Assembly (NCBI RefSeq): GCF_032854445.1
Contig: NC_088299.1
Span: 13,571,608-13,635,607 of the forward strand
DNA length: 64,000 bases
Source of the DNA: Liolophura sinensis
Lineage: Eukaryota; Mollusca; Polyplacophora; Chitonida; Chitonidae
Direction: 5' to 3'
A program made the translations under genes and the position numbers. Positions 33,596-47,700 of this stretch are shown here, one piece after another; within the stretch, counting starts at the first letter, position 1, and every line of letters starts with the position of its first letter. Below the pieces are notes generated by a model. The model was not told the DNA's origin. It was given only the letters and a program-made list of their open reading frames with translations, and searched no databases.

Positions 33596-34476
33596 GACAC
33601 TTCATCACAGGCGGCATTATTTATTAAAGCAACTACATGTACCTGTACACAGAGGTTGCCCCAAAACTTCACATACACTTTCTGTTTATATCCAAGGCTA
33701 AAATGTGCATAATGTTGAAAAGCAATATTCTACTGACACTGGGAAGTTTGTGATGATAACACTTTCAAATTGATGCTTGGTAAATAATCAACACAGCTCA
33801 AAGAATCTGGAAAAATGTTCATTATGTATTGGCACAGACACAAATACTTCAGTCTTAGAATGCAACGTATTTTCCTGACATTTTGTTTGTGACATGGAAT
33901 CGTAGAACATCAAGAGCAATTCTTACTTTTACACATTCCCTGGGAAAACTAAATGTATACAGTGTATAGGGGCCTGCATAAGATCAGCACCACCTCTGGA
34001 AAACCGTTTGTCTCGCTTCAAAGAGCCACAAAAGTTTGACAGGTTCCAGCGCATACTTTATGAGGACAATTTTTTTTCTCTTGAACATGTCATTTACTTA
34101 CCTGCCTATTTCACAATGTAGACAAGAAAATTTCAAAAGACAAAGAAGAAATTTGTCAAAATCATGATATTCACTGAAAAAACTCTGAGTGAAACAAGAC
34201 TAGTATTGGGACAGAGAGACATGCACACTAACACAAAGCCTTCAAGCCCTCATTTTATGTCAACAGTTGGTTCACATCCTGGTTGGTAATGGCCCTAGAT
34301 ATAACTCGTCCAGAAGTAGGAGCACATCCAGTATGGATCAAGTTAATTATTACACAGTCTTGCAATGGATTAACCAATATACATGATCTTTGAAATGCAA
34401 GAAAACTAAGTTAAGTTTTGTAAGAAAATCATGTACATGAAACACTGACATAATAGATGGAAGTTGACTATTTTGT

Positions 34477-34910
34477 AGCAAGCTTGTTCATGTCATACAC
34501 ATTACATCTTCTACAGTATCAGTGGCTTGTTCATGTCATACACATTACATCTTCTACAGTATCAGTGGCTTGTTCATGTCATACACATTACATCTTCTAC
34601 AGTATCAGTGGCTTGTTCATGTCATACACATTACATCTTCTACAGTATCAGTGGCTTGTTCATGTCATACACATTACAACTTCTACAGTATCAGTGGCTT
34701 GTTCATGTCATACACATTACATCTTCTACAGTATCAGTGGCTTGTTCATGTCATACACATTACATCTTCTACAGTATCAGTGGCTTGTTCATGTCATACA
34801 CATTACATCTTCTACAGTATCAGTGGCTTGTTCATGTCATACACATTACATCTTCTACAGTATCAGTGGCTTGTTCATGTCATACACATTACATCTTCTA
34901 CAGTATCAGT
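34477..34910. repeat. 43-bp tandem array, about 10 units, nearly identical
   Basis: The unit is GGCTTGTTCATGTCATACAC, ATTACATCTTCTACAGTATC, AGT. I see only one substitution (CATCTT to CAACTT at about 34679), so expansion is very recent. All three forward frames stay open because the unit has no stop in any phase. Confidence 0.97.
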
Positions 34911-35746
34911 GCTATGAACGTACATACTTCATGATCATGAACTTCACTGCTACTGCAATCATTGTGACCAAAGCCAAAAATTTTGAAATGGTTGACCTTG
35001 AACATTACAACTTATCGACCACCTACATGACCTTTACGAGTTAAACTAAGTGAATCCTGTTCTGTTTTTTCCCCTGCAATACAAAACTTAGTGGCAACTA
35101 ACTTCCATAGTTAAGCTATGTCACAAAGTTTGTTTTGATCACTTGTATAAGCAATGACAACCATTTAACTGCTTCTTTTTTAATGCACATTCAGAATCCA
35201 CAATACTCTTAATGCCCACAGCTAACAGGAAGTAATTTTCTTAAATGGCCCTACCATGTGGATGAATCATTAACAAAAAAGCCAAATGTAGCACTTGAAA
35301 ACGGCAAAAATTTAGTTGAAATACAGTACGGTATCCTCATTTAAATTGAAACTATACACAACTCTTCACAAACATGCCTTTCTATCCCAGATGACCTTGA
35401 GGCGTGCACATTTAACAGTACTGATCACACTTCCCCTTAAAACACTGTAGGGCAAATTGATTGCCCGCAATCTTCTTTATCAAGAAAATGCTCTGTTAAA
35501 TCTAAGAAATCTGCTGAAAGAATGGACTTTTTTTTTGTTTGGATATGATGATAAAAAACAGAATTTCATTCTTCTCTCAGGATGAGATCCAGCTTGAAAT
35601 GCTTGAGAAATGAGAGTTTGTTCTAAATGACCTCTCCCATACACATATGTCCTCAAATCTTCAGTATCAATGCAACTCAATGTCCCCTGTTAAACTCGCC
35701 TTTGCCCTCTATCCACTCCAGTATGACCTCTCTCAGGGGTCCCTCC

Positions 35747-38700
35747 CTACAGGCCGATGGTGTAGGAACGCCCTTTAGGGTTATGGATGGAGAGGATCTG
35801 GGGCTCTAGGAGACACCACTCGTACCAGATGTTCTTGGGGGTGCACAGACGCCAGATGTCAAACACCACACGGCTCCCTTTCTTCAGGTATATAGGTTGC
35901 TGAAGGACAGAATAATCAAGTCTATAAAGTTGCTCAGGATTTTTCTCACACTTTGGTTACTCTGGGTTACTAAAATTTATACTCACAGTATTTGCTTGAC
36001 AATAAAGAACAGCCCAATAAATCTCCTCAGTTAACCATCTGGGACAGATATATTTACAGTTTACCTGGACAGGCAGGTGACCACCCTCAGCCAATCAATG
36101 GTGGTTGCATGAGAACTGGGACTACCTGATTAGTCACGTTTAGGTTGACCACAAATGAAGTGTTTCCACATACATGCAATTAGTGAAAAGCTCCTTTAGA
36201 AGGCTCTGAAATCCCAGATTGAAGGAACATTGAATTGTGGACTCACCTTGACTGGGAACAAAATAGGAAACCAGCTGAACATTCCAGGTGAGTGTGTTGA
36301 CGGGAGAATACCTATGTAGGTCAAAAAAAAAAAAACCCAAAAAACCAGACATGGTATTAAGTTATTCAGACAATGTACAGGTATTGACCAGGGCAGGTTT
36401 CAACAGGAAGTATTGAACTTAGGCCTAAATTAAAACTTCACACTTTTTGAAAGTTTAAAATTGTGACAGATAACAAAGCAGTTTTCCCACTGTAATAAAT
36501 AGGTGTCAATAATTTGAACAGCATACAACATGTATGTGATCCTATTGTAAATATTTAACTTACATGTATATTTAAACTTAAACAAACAAACTGTCAAAAC
36601 TGCCTAGATCCATGTCACCATGAGTTTGTTTTTAATAACTCAACTGATCCTTTTCTTTATTGGAATTTATCCTAATGATGTATTCAGGATTATTTCACTT
36701 ATAAGACAATGGTCCTTTTTATGGGTAGAAGAATCCAGGCAGAGCCTGAGGGTAAATGCAGCACCCGTTGTCAGGCACACCACACACCTTCTAATTCCAT
36801 ACCTTTTTTTATTCCACTGATATTTTACACCATATTGAAGAAATATTTCACTTATGTGATGGTGGCTAGCCTTATGGTGGGAGGAAACTGAGCCCTGAGC
36901 CAAGGGGAAACCCACGGTTGCTGGCAGACCTTCCCATGTTTGACCAGAGAGGAAGCCTACATAATAAGGCAGTTGCAATCCTGCACCATATTTATATTCA
37001 TCCGTGTTGCAGGTCAAGCAAAATCTAACTGATATGCAAAAGCGGGCACCAGAGCGTGAAAGGAGTACTGTAATTCTTCAACATTTTTGCATGTTTGCAA
37101 GGTGTTTATTCTGGCAAATCCTGAGGGCATTATTCTGTGCAGACTGATAAAAAAATACTTTTTGTATTAGCCCTGAAATTGGTCAATCCACACTATGTAG
37201 CTTTGTCTCCAAAATCAAACTATAAACATGCGTAAATTGCACTCACAGTTACTGAAAGTCACTTGGTATGCGAAAATGTTGAGGAATTAAAGTGGTACAG
37301 TAGCTTACTTAGTGTGACATCTCTGTATAGGGTGGTCTCAAAGTAGCCTGCAAAGCCATGAAGCACAGCGTTGTTATCCATCCGGAACTCCAAACTGGTA
37401 TAGCGATTGTTGTCTATAACACTGTCTGTACACAAAAAATATTAAAACATCATCTCTTGTTTGTTTCAATGGGCTTTAATGCTGTACCAAAGAATATTTT
37501 AACTAAATGTTCGATTTGTGAGGACCGTGGGGTAGAAGAGTTTCATTGTAAATCACTGAAAAATAAATCATTATAAATCATTATAAAATAAAATAAAGAT
37601 ATTGTTATTATTATTATTTTTATTATTATATGCGAGGGTGGCCAGGTTAATGGGTGGAGGAAACTGGAAAGCCTGGTGTAAAACCACCGACCTTCGGGAA
37701 ACAACCTGTTGACTAAAAGCCACTGAACCGCCAAGATCAATGACAAAGGGAAATCATTACCTGCACAAAACTTGTGCAATGATCAAGGTGGTTTTTGAAT
37801 TTACTTGTGTATCTGAGTTATTGCATGGAAATTAACAACCTGTCAGAAAGTGATCAGAGATTCCACAAAATGAAGTTGCTCTCACAATTTTATCAGTATT
37901 CTTGGAGCACAATTGTTGCGACTGTGTTCTGCCAACAGAACAGACAGGCCAGTGAGATAAACAGATACTGTTGACTACCGCATGAACTGTTGACTACTGC
38001 ATATCCTACCTTTGTTAGGATGGTGAAAAGAGAAGACCTTCTTGGGTTCTGACAGAATCTGACAATTGTGCAGTCTCACCACATATGGCATCTCAAACAT
38101 TGACTGTAAACAGAGTTATTTACCTTTAGTTAATTATTTATTTACTTGATTGGTGCTTTTATGCTGTACTCAAAAATATTTCACTTCTACGACAGCGGCC
38201 AGCATTATGGTGGTAGGAAACTGGGCAAAGCCCGGGGGAAACCCACAACCATCTGCAGGTTGCTGGCTGATCTTCCCATATACCTTCCCACATATGCCAG
38301 CATGAGCTAGACTTGAACTCACAGCCACATTGGTGAGAGCCTTTAGTTAATGATTGTTCACAATTACCATATATGAACTTTATTTACTTATGAAAGTTCC
38401 GCAAACAGACTGATGTGGGAAGGTTATGAGTTCAGGCCTTGGGATCAAAAAGTCATCTTGGACTTAAGCTCAAATTTTAAATCGCTTTAAAATTGTTATT
38501 TCTTACGTATCAAGGTCAACATATTGCTTGCCCTTGTAAATTCTTGGTAAGTTTGTACTGTAAAATAAATTTCAGTTAAAATAACGGAAAGGAACAGATG
38601 AAGTTTTGATTTAAGTCTAAAATCCCCTTGTGATCCCCTGGTCCAGGTTTTTAAAAATGAGTTCACGGATCACATGGTAAAATTGAACATTATTTTACCA

Positions 38701-41700
38701 ATATTGATATTCCAAACTTTGACACATCAGTTTATATATTTCTGTCACATCTTCACGACAAAATGCACATAATGATATTTTGATCTGTATGTCATTTATT
38801 AGAATCTAATTTATGTACATCAACACATTAGATGCCAAGAATATTAGTTATAACTACAGCCTTATTAAAACAGAAACAATACATTAAGCTTTTTCCTATG
38901 TGTAACATTAAAATTGTTAGGATCAGTTTGCATATTGGGTAAAACTGCCCCAAAACATCATAGGACCTATATGACTGTGATTTCTGCCGTATCAGTTATT
39001 TATTAATTTATTTATTTATTTGATTGTTGTTTAATGCCATACTATAGAATTTTTCACTCACAAGATGGTGGCCAGTTACAGGTGGAGGAAACCGGAATGC
39101 CCCAGGTAAACAACCATTCTCACAGATAGACACACTATATCAGTCAGGATGAGTGGTCTTCAAACAACGTTAGAAGGCGTCACCAAGCTGCTCTCACGCC
39201 CACCACCCCCACTCCCCAAACAGTGAGGGTGGGTGGGGGGTGGGGGGAGGGAATCTACAGGTAACAGTTAATATGCACATGTATTGGCCTGACACTTACA
39301 TCCTGGTGTTTGTCCTTCTCCTTACACAATCTAACTTCGTTATACAGCTTGGTGGATTGGAGAGGAGCCAGGTAAGATGTGTAATCTTTAGGTATGCTAA
39401 TCCCATCATCTGTAAAACAACAATTTTTTATCACAATTTTCCTTATATTGTATTATTCTTTTCTTGTTACACAGTATTTATCCTGGTAGTCTTTATCTGG
39501 ATTCTCCAAATGGACAATATGCATGCTATGACATTATTAACACTTACTTGTCTACTTGATTGGTTTTTTTTCTTATTACGGTATATGACAAATGGTATAA
39601 TGGGTGATGGAGAAATCTTTTGCCAGGTACCAGAATAAGCCTGTGATTTCACAGACATGTGACTGCATTTGTGCTACTTCATGTGATTACTTAATGCATC
39701 TGTTACAGTGCTTCCAGGGCCCACGTGTTGACAACTGTGGTTCTACTACATTGTCAATCCATTGCAGTTGCATTAATCCTTTGCAGCTGCGTGACAAATC
39801 TAACATTTTTCCATTCGCTTCACGTCAACACATGCTTCAAAAAGATATTAGGAGTCGATGAAATCACTTCAGTGTATTTCCCATTCTCGGAAGACTTAAC
39901 AGAATTAGCAAACGCAAACGCAAATAGCAGAGCCACAAGCAAGCCAAGACATGGGCTTCCCCTAGCCAAGAACTACGCACTGACATGTGACACATTACTG
40001 TCCTAAAGGGTGTAAAGTACCCTTGACCTGGGTGCACGTAGCGGAAAAATGCATAGAAAACATGGATTTTTGTGGCTTTTTCCCCTTCTCACCTTTCAGA
40101 AATCTCTGAGCACCATCCAAACACTCTGGGGATAACTCATTGTCACCAAACGACCCCAGGAGCTCACTGACTAGAATGTCTGTCTTCTCCGGAGCCTTCC
40201 ACTCCCGCATGTCACACGACACCACTGTAACCTGCTCTCCCCAAACCTCATCCTTCAGGTTCTCAAGTCTGCAAGACAATAGTGTTCATAGACATCTCAG
40301 ATTTAAACTAAAACCCAAAGGCATCCAAAAAGCCTGGATTTCTGCAGAATGGTAAAGAATTACAGATATTCATGTGTATGCATGTAACTTTAAATCTGGT
40401 ACAGGTAAACTTGGTGAGAATAATTCCAGACCAAATAAAAATCTAGAAACTTAATAGGACGTAAGTCAAAAATTGCAAATCTTTAAAACATCAAGCTCAG
40501 AAGAGGACAGAACTCAAGTTGTGCGTGTTACATTGTTCTGCTATAAAGAATAAACTTTAAACTTTCCACAGCAAAACATTTCAATAGTAGCCGTGTCTGA
40601 ATTTTTGACTTAAGTCTGAAGATGTTAAGACTGCCAGGTGGGATAGTTTGGTAAGAGGCAAAAAATTACAATTTACCATGTGTACAAAGTCAGGTAGAAT
40701 GTGTACCTACGTGACAACCGCATTGGGGTTTTTCTCCACAGCAAACACTCGAATCTTGCGGTCAGCCTGCTGTGCTGCCGAGACAGCGGCCCGTACCAGC
40801 GGGCCTCTTCCTGCTCCTACCACAGTCAGGACTCTGAAACAAACATCACAGGCTTTATTTTGGTTTTGTTTGTTAGGTTTTTGTCCAGTTACTCCCATCA
40901 ATGGATGCCGGCATGGATGGTTGTGGCGTACAGGAGTACATCAACTGTGTATGTGTTGACATACACTTAAAGGAGTTGATCAGTCAAATTTCACTTCAAT
41001 TTGTTTGTGTCTCACCATCGCGAAGGGCAGTTAGAACACAAACGTCCTTTTACAAAACATGTGGGTATAAAGTAGAAAAAAACGGCTGGATCAATGAAGA
41101 TTTATTAGTTGGATTGAGGTTTAAAGCTGTACTTTTTCACTTATCCATCTTTCTAATCTCACTAAAGCCACGTTTCAGACTTACATTTCTTTCTTGTCTT
41201 TCTCATCAGTTGGTATCCTGTCCAGCAAAGCATAATAAATTGCCTGTAACAATAAAACCAATCAATCTATGCATGAATATGTTAAAGAGCTCATTACCAA
41301 TCAAAAGGCTTGGGCTAAAGTTGATGGACAGAATTAGCTTCACCTGTATACTGATGTTCAAATCACATTTTTTCAACTTCATTTAACATAAAAGGCTGGA
41401 ATGGTGTACATTTTAATTACCATAACCCATAAGACTTGTCCATGTGCTATATATATTAATGGAAAAAAAAACAGGAAAAATTGGAACAAGAATAGCCAAA
41501 AATATCAGATCATTTTCCATTCTTGTATTTAAAATGGTTATACTGTTATTATTATTATTTAGGATTACTTAAGCAAGTATTATGTAGTTCAATTAAAAGA
41601 GATTATTTTAACAATGCATTTGGACAATTAGCTTTATTTCTATTGGTCTAAAATCATCAATGTGCCTTACCTTTTGGTACTGAGAGTATTTGACAGGGTC

Positions 41701-44700
41701 TTTCTCAAAGATCTCGTAGGTTTGTGACTCCAAATTGTCCATCAGTGGCTGGAAATAAGTAACTCTTGGTAACTGTTCTTAATTTGTTACTTTTCATTTA
41801 CTGCTATCAAATGTAAAGATGAATGGCAAAGAAAGCACTAAAATGAAGAACATATCAGACCAATGGCCATTAGGCACTGTCCAGGAAAATAACTGAATTT
41901 TTTTTTTAAGTGGGTTAAAACATCAAATTCTATAATCTATAGAATTTCCAGAGGATATCGGTGAGATCACATCCTTATTTTTTGCTGAAAACAGATCATT
42001 TTAAAGTCCAATCAGTGAAGGCATTCATATATCTATATGTATATGGACATGGAATAATGAAATCCAGAAATATGTGTGTTAAGTGGACACGGAATAATGA
42101 AATCCAGAAATATGTGTGTTAAGTGGACATGGAATAATGAAATCCAGAAATATGTGTGTTAAGTGGACATGGAATAATGAAATCCAGAAATATGTGTGTT
42201 ATGTGTTAAGTGGACATGGAATAATGAAATCCAGAAATATGTGTGTTAAGTGGACATGGAATAATGAAATCCAGAAATATGTGTGTCAAGTGGCAAAAAC
42301 CTGATTTGACATCACTGGTCGCATTGCGATATGGTCAGAAAAACAGGCCGCTGTAATATCTAAAGTTCCAAATGCCTTTTACTGGGTTAAAAACTTGTAA
42401 AAAAATAAATCCAAATACTTTTGTGGACAGTGTTTAATGGTCTTTCATTTGACGTATACTGCACGTTAGTGTTTTCTTTGCCTTGAAATATCTGCATTTC
42501 CTTTCACAGTGTGATGTCACATTTCCTATTACACTTTTGTTCGAATCTACTAGGTACGCAGGTTAAATATCAGAATCTCCTTTCACATAGTAATATCATT
42601 TCTTATTACATTTCAGTTCTTACACACTTGATTCACAGGTGAAATATCAGTATTTCCTTTCACAATATGTAATCTCAAATTTATTATTACACTTTAGTTA
42701 TTACATACTGGTACAACAGTGAAATATGAGCATTTCCTTTACATTCGTTATTACACATTAGTTCTTACACACTGGGTACACAGGTGCCATATCAGCATTT
42801 CCTTTCACATAGTAATATTACATTGGTCATTACATGTTAGTTCTTACACATTGGGTACACAGGTGAAATATCAGTATTTCCTTTCACATAGTAATATTAC
42901 AGTGGTTATTACATGTCAGTTCTTACACACTGGGTATACAGGTGAAATATTAGCATTTCCTTTCACAAAGTAACATCTACACATTAGTTCTTACACACCT
43001 GGGTACACAGGTGCAATATCAGCATTTCCTTTCACATAGTAATATTACATTGGCCATTACATGTTAGTTCTTACACATTGGGTACACAGGTGAAATATCA
43101 GTATTTCCCTTTCACATAGTAATATTACAGTGTTTATTACACGTTAGTTCTTACACACTGTGTACACTGGTGAAATGTCAGCAATCTCTTCCACACCAGT
43201 AATATCACCTATTACTAAAATCCCCTTTGATGTCGTTTTAAAACAAGATGTAATACAGACCTGTAGGGGACACTGTAGATAATCTTCGTAGCCCCGGGCA
43301 AACTGTGATACTGTGTCTGCGGAGGCTGAGTCTACAAAAAATAAACATTTCGAGGGTATAGATTAAGATGTGTGCCATTATGAAAGCAAGTAGAATATCA
43401 TCATCAAATCAAAAATGAAAACGCAGCAGTTTGAAAAACAAGTCCTGATTATTTGATTTTGAGCAAAGAAATGTCTTGCTGGTACTTCCTATTTAGAAGA
43501 TGAGAGGATCAAGATACTAGTGATAAGATCTTATTCCAGCCTTGTGTTTTAGTGACATGAAAGAGATGATCCAGGTACTGCTGACAAGATCCTATTCCAG
43601 CCTTGTGTCTGACTTACCTAGAAGCGATGATCCAGGTACTGCTGATAAGATCCTGTTCCAGCCTTGTGACTGACTTACCTGGAAGAGATGATCCAGGTAC
43701 TGCTGCTAAGATCCTGTTCCAGTTTTGTGTCTGACTTACCTGGAAAAGATGATCCAGGTACTGCTGATAAGATCCTGTTCCAGCCTTGTGACTGACTTAC
43801 CTGGAAGAGATAATCCAGGTAAGGCTGATAAGATCCTGTTCCAGCCTTATGACTGACTTACCTGAAAGAGATGATCCAGGTACTGCTGATAAGTACTGTT
43901 CCAGCCTTGTGACTGACTTACCTTGAAAAGATGATCCAGGTATTGCTGATAAGATCCTATACCTATATGTGGGTGTCTGTCAACACCTGTCATCACCAAC
44001 TGCACATCCAGCTGAAATAATAAAACAAACAAAAAAAATTCAAAAAAAGAGACTGAATGTCTGTCATTGAATGAATATAGCAATCCACGAAGTGACCACT
44101 GCTTCAAGCCTTCTGTACCTCATTTAAGTCCTTCAACCCAAGAAGGTAGATTACTTTTCATTATGGCTTTGATATGCCAGGAATTCACAACATATTTATT
44201 TATTTAATGTTTTATGCTGTACTCAAGACTATTTCACTTGTGTGACGGTTGCACTGCATTATAGTGAGAGTAAGCCGAGCAAGCTTGGCTGAAAGCTACA
44301 CCCATCAGCAGGTTCATAAAATACTACAGAACGAGAGTATGGTATAAAAAATCATTCATTTATTGGATATGCTATGTCTGAGTCTGGATTTGACCAATCA
44401 AATGCAGGACCATGTACTTCAAATTTCAAATAATTTGGCATGCGAAATTAACATCTCAATGCAGGCTGTAGGGTCAATCTTTCAACCCTTAAAGAGCTAA
44501 TCTACTTTTTCTACACAGAATTTTGTTGCTTGTTTTCTTAGCTGGCTGGCATATCAAAGGTGTAAGCCTCCTGATTTTCTGACAATCAACTGGAGTGAAA
44601 TCAAAGCTTGGCCACACTAGTGACCCTTAGCAGCAAACACAACTGCCACCATGTTTCATTACTGACATCAACCATGAACAGCAGTGAACTCTCAACAAAT

Positions 44701-47700
44701 GATCTCTCAGCAAACTGACCTTGAAGAGTCGGCGAAGGTATGCCTGATGAGCTCGTGACAGGACAGGATATCCCTTCTTATTGGTCAGGAAGAGGCTAGT
44801 GGAGAGGATCACACATTTGATTGGCTCAGCCAGCCAACGCTGTAAGACCTCCTCTGAGGGAAGGTCAGCTGTCAGTTCCAGGGCAACGCCCATCTTCTTG
44901 TAGCAGTCACACATTGTGTGGAACTTATGCCACCTGGACAACACCACATGCAAAATTAACTTAAAATTATTTCTTTGCAGTTTATTTTCAATTTTGGCAA
45001 TGTGTTACACTTGCACAATTTATTTATTCATGGATGGTTTTAACTATTTCTGATTTTTTTCTTTCTGTAATTATAATACCTTCAAATTCCAGACACAATC
45101 TAGTGCAGGTTTCAACAAATGAAAATTCTGAAGAAACTTTCATATTTCATACCAAGGCCACAAGATAGGTGAATGTAACTACTTTTTAGTTGAAAGAAGT
45201 TTTCACTTATACCAGGTTTGTGGGTGAATTTAAGTCCAAAGCAAACAACCACCCAACACCTGACAAATCTCCTGACTTAAAGCCACAGCCTTGCCCAACT
45301 GGTGCTGTGACCAGACAATGATGCTGCGACAGAAGAGATTATCACCATTTATTAAAGTGAGGCTTTAAGACATCAATGCGTGCTGGCTTCCTCTCCGGCC
45401 ATAAGTTGAAAGGTCTTCCAGCGACCTGCGGATGGTCGTGGGTTTTCGCCGGGCTCTGCCTGGTTTCCTCTCACCATAATGCTGGCGGCCGTCATATAAG
45501 TGAAATATTCTTAAGTACGGCGTAAAACACAAATCAAATAAATAAATGAGACATGAACGAGGGTGTATGGTAAGAGTTGCTATGGTTACCATTCCCAAGT
45601 ATCCTCATATCTGCCATCCTCATGGCCGTTCATTCCATCCTCCAGGAGATTCTCACACTGGTCCTTGGCAGAAAGGAGAGGAATCTGTATCCAGAATTGC
45701 TGTGACATAAAGAAGATGGATCTGATGATAGAACTGCCATAACATAAACAGGAAAATCAATCCAAAATTGCTGTAACAAAGTGAAACTGTCAGCCCTTTC
45801 CTTGAGATTCCCCAAGTTTCCGTATATGGGTGTCATTTACAGTAGGTGTATTTGATATTTACAGTAGGTGTATTAACATTTACAGTAGGTGTATTTCGCA
45901 TTTACAATACATGCACTTGACACTTACAGTGGATGTATTAGACATTTTACAGTAGATTTATTTGATATTTACAGTGGGTTTATTTGACATTTTTACGGCA
46001 GATGTATTTGACTTTTACAGCAGGTGTATTTGACATTTACAATAAATGTATTCGCAACTTACAGTAGGTGTATTGAACATTTCCAGAGGGTGTATTGGAA
46101 ATTTCTAGTAAACGTATTTGACATTTACAATACATGTGAAATTTACAGTAGGTGTATTTGACATTTACAGTATTTATTTATTAATTTGATTGGTGTTTTA
46201 CGTCGTACTCAAGAATATTTCACTTACATGACGGCGGCCAGCATTATGTTGGGAGGAAACCAGGCAGAGCCTGGTGGAAACCCACAACCATCTGCAGGTT
46301 GCTGACAGACCTTCCCACGCACGGCTGGATAGGAAGCCAGCATGAGCTGGACTTGAACTCACAGAGACCACATTGGTGAGAGGCTTCTGAGTCATTACGC
46401 TGCGCTTGCATGCTAACCAACTAAGCCAAGGAGGCCACAACATTTACAGTAAGTGCATTTGATATATACAGTAGGTGCATTTGATATATACAGTAGGTGT
46501 ATTGAACATTTCCAGTGGATGTATTTGACATTTACAGTAGGTGTATTTGATATTTACAGTAAGTATTTCCTGATCATGCTTTCAACCACAGACCAAGCAC
46601 AACGTGTATGCCATAACAGAAAAAATGAAGTTTTTTTCTAACAACTTTCATGTAAGATAACCCAAACAGACCTACTGCAATGTGCTTTGTCCCAAACCCA
46701 CAGTTTTATTTTAACTCTAAAAGTTGTCTTAGATTTTCATGGCAAAACTGAAAATTAGCATTTAAAAGAAAAGGTACAAACAATATAAGCTGAGTTATTC
46801 AGAAAATAGGTGGAAAAAGACCTAAACAGCCACAGTCATTTTTTCTGATGAGCATGGTCTATTAATAAATATATTTTTAATCTGGAAGGTTACAAGGCCA
46901 TGGGGAGCACCCTGTTAAAGCAACCAGAAACAAGACGTCGTATCACTCGTACCCATGGCACATATGAATAAAATAAAACAACAACAGTTGCGTTCTCAGA
47001 TTTTAGAGACACCTCGCACTGGATTAACAAAAAACTGATAACATGGCAGCGCTTTTGATTTTCTCAGCATGTGAGAGTTGGCTTACTTCGAACTGCAATG
47101 TCTTGGTTATGCAACATCACAAAGACAAAAAATTATGCCTTTTAAACAGCAGGAAGTATACTTTATCAGTGCACACAGACATTTAAGCTGGCGATGTCTT
47201 TTCTGTAAAGTTCAAATGTAATTTCAGAAATAAAACTTGAGACTTAAGTCTGATTTGTAATCTGGTGGCCTGTCACAATGCCTGTACTCAACCATGACCA
47301 TCGTGACCAGGACTTGGTAATTACTTCACCACAAAGGATGCTCTCATTACTTACCTGATGTACTAAACTGCCCATGATGTGCTCATTGAGAGTGCGGGCC
47401 AGGTTAGCAAAACGTCGAGTCTTCAAAGGAACGAGGACTGCGGGCAGGCTGAGGTGAGCTGCGTAGGTAATCTCTTGTTTGAAGGCCTGTGGACCGAGAA
47501 AAGGTATAGGATATTAGAGACAATTCTTAATATTATCTTCACCAGTTATGTTCTTCTAGTTCAAGGTAACATTTATTAATTTATTTACTTTATTTACTTT
47601 AAATAAGCATTTACTTTAATTTTAAAAGCTGTTTAATCTCTTCAAGACAGTGTTGTTTATGAAATTATATGCTCAGTACCCGTTTCGAGTTCTTTTTATG

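Larger units (their letters stand above)
26751..35746. other. Convergent VAT1/PRMT5 intergenic region and 3' UTRs
   Basis: A GTAAGC 24 bases past the VAT1 stop (26774) could be the donor of a 3' UTR intron, and AATAAA at 31526-31531 a distal poly(A) signal; both are inferences. The remainder holds SINE copies (26815, 27998, 31771, 32058), TIR elements (27413, 27640), a small repeat at 29990, and the 43-bp arrays at 32236 and 34477. No further protein-coding exon is recognised on either strand. Confidence 0.45.

Noticed and set aside
34457-35044. Three overlapping forward frames of 131-195 codons
   Set aside because: All three phases of one 43-bp array are open at once, which real coding sequence would not show.
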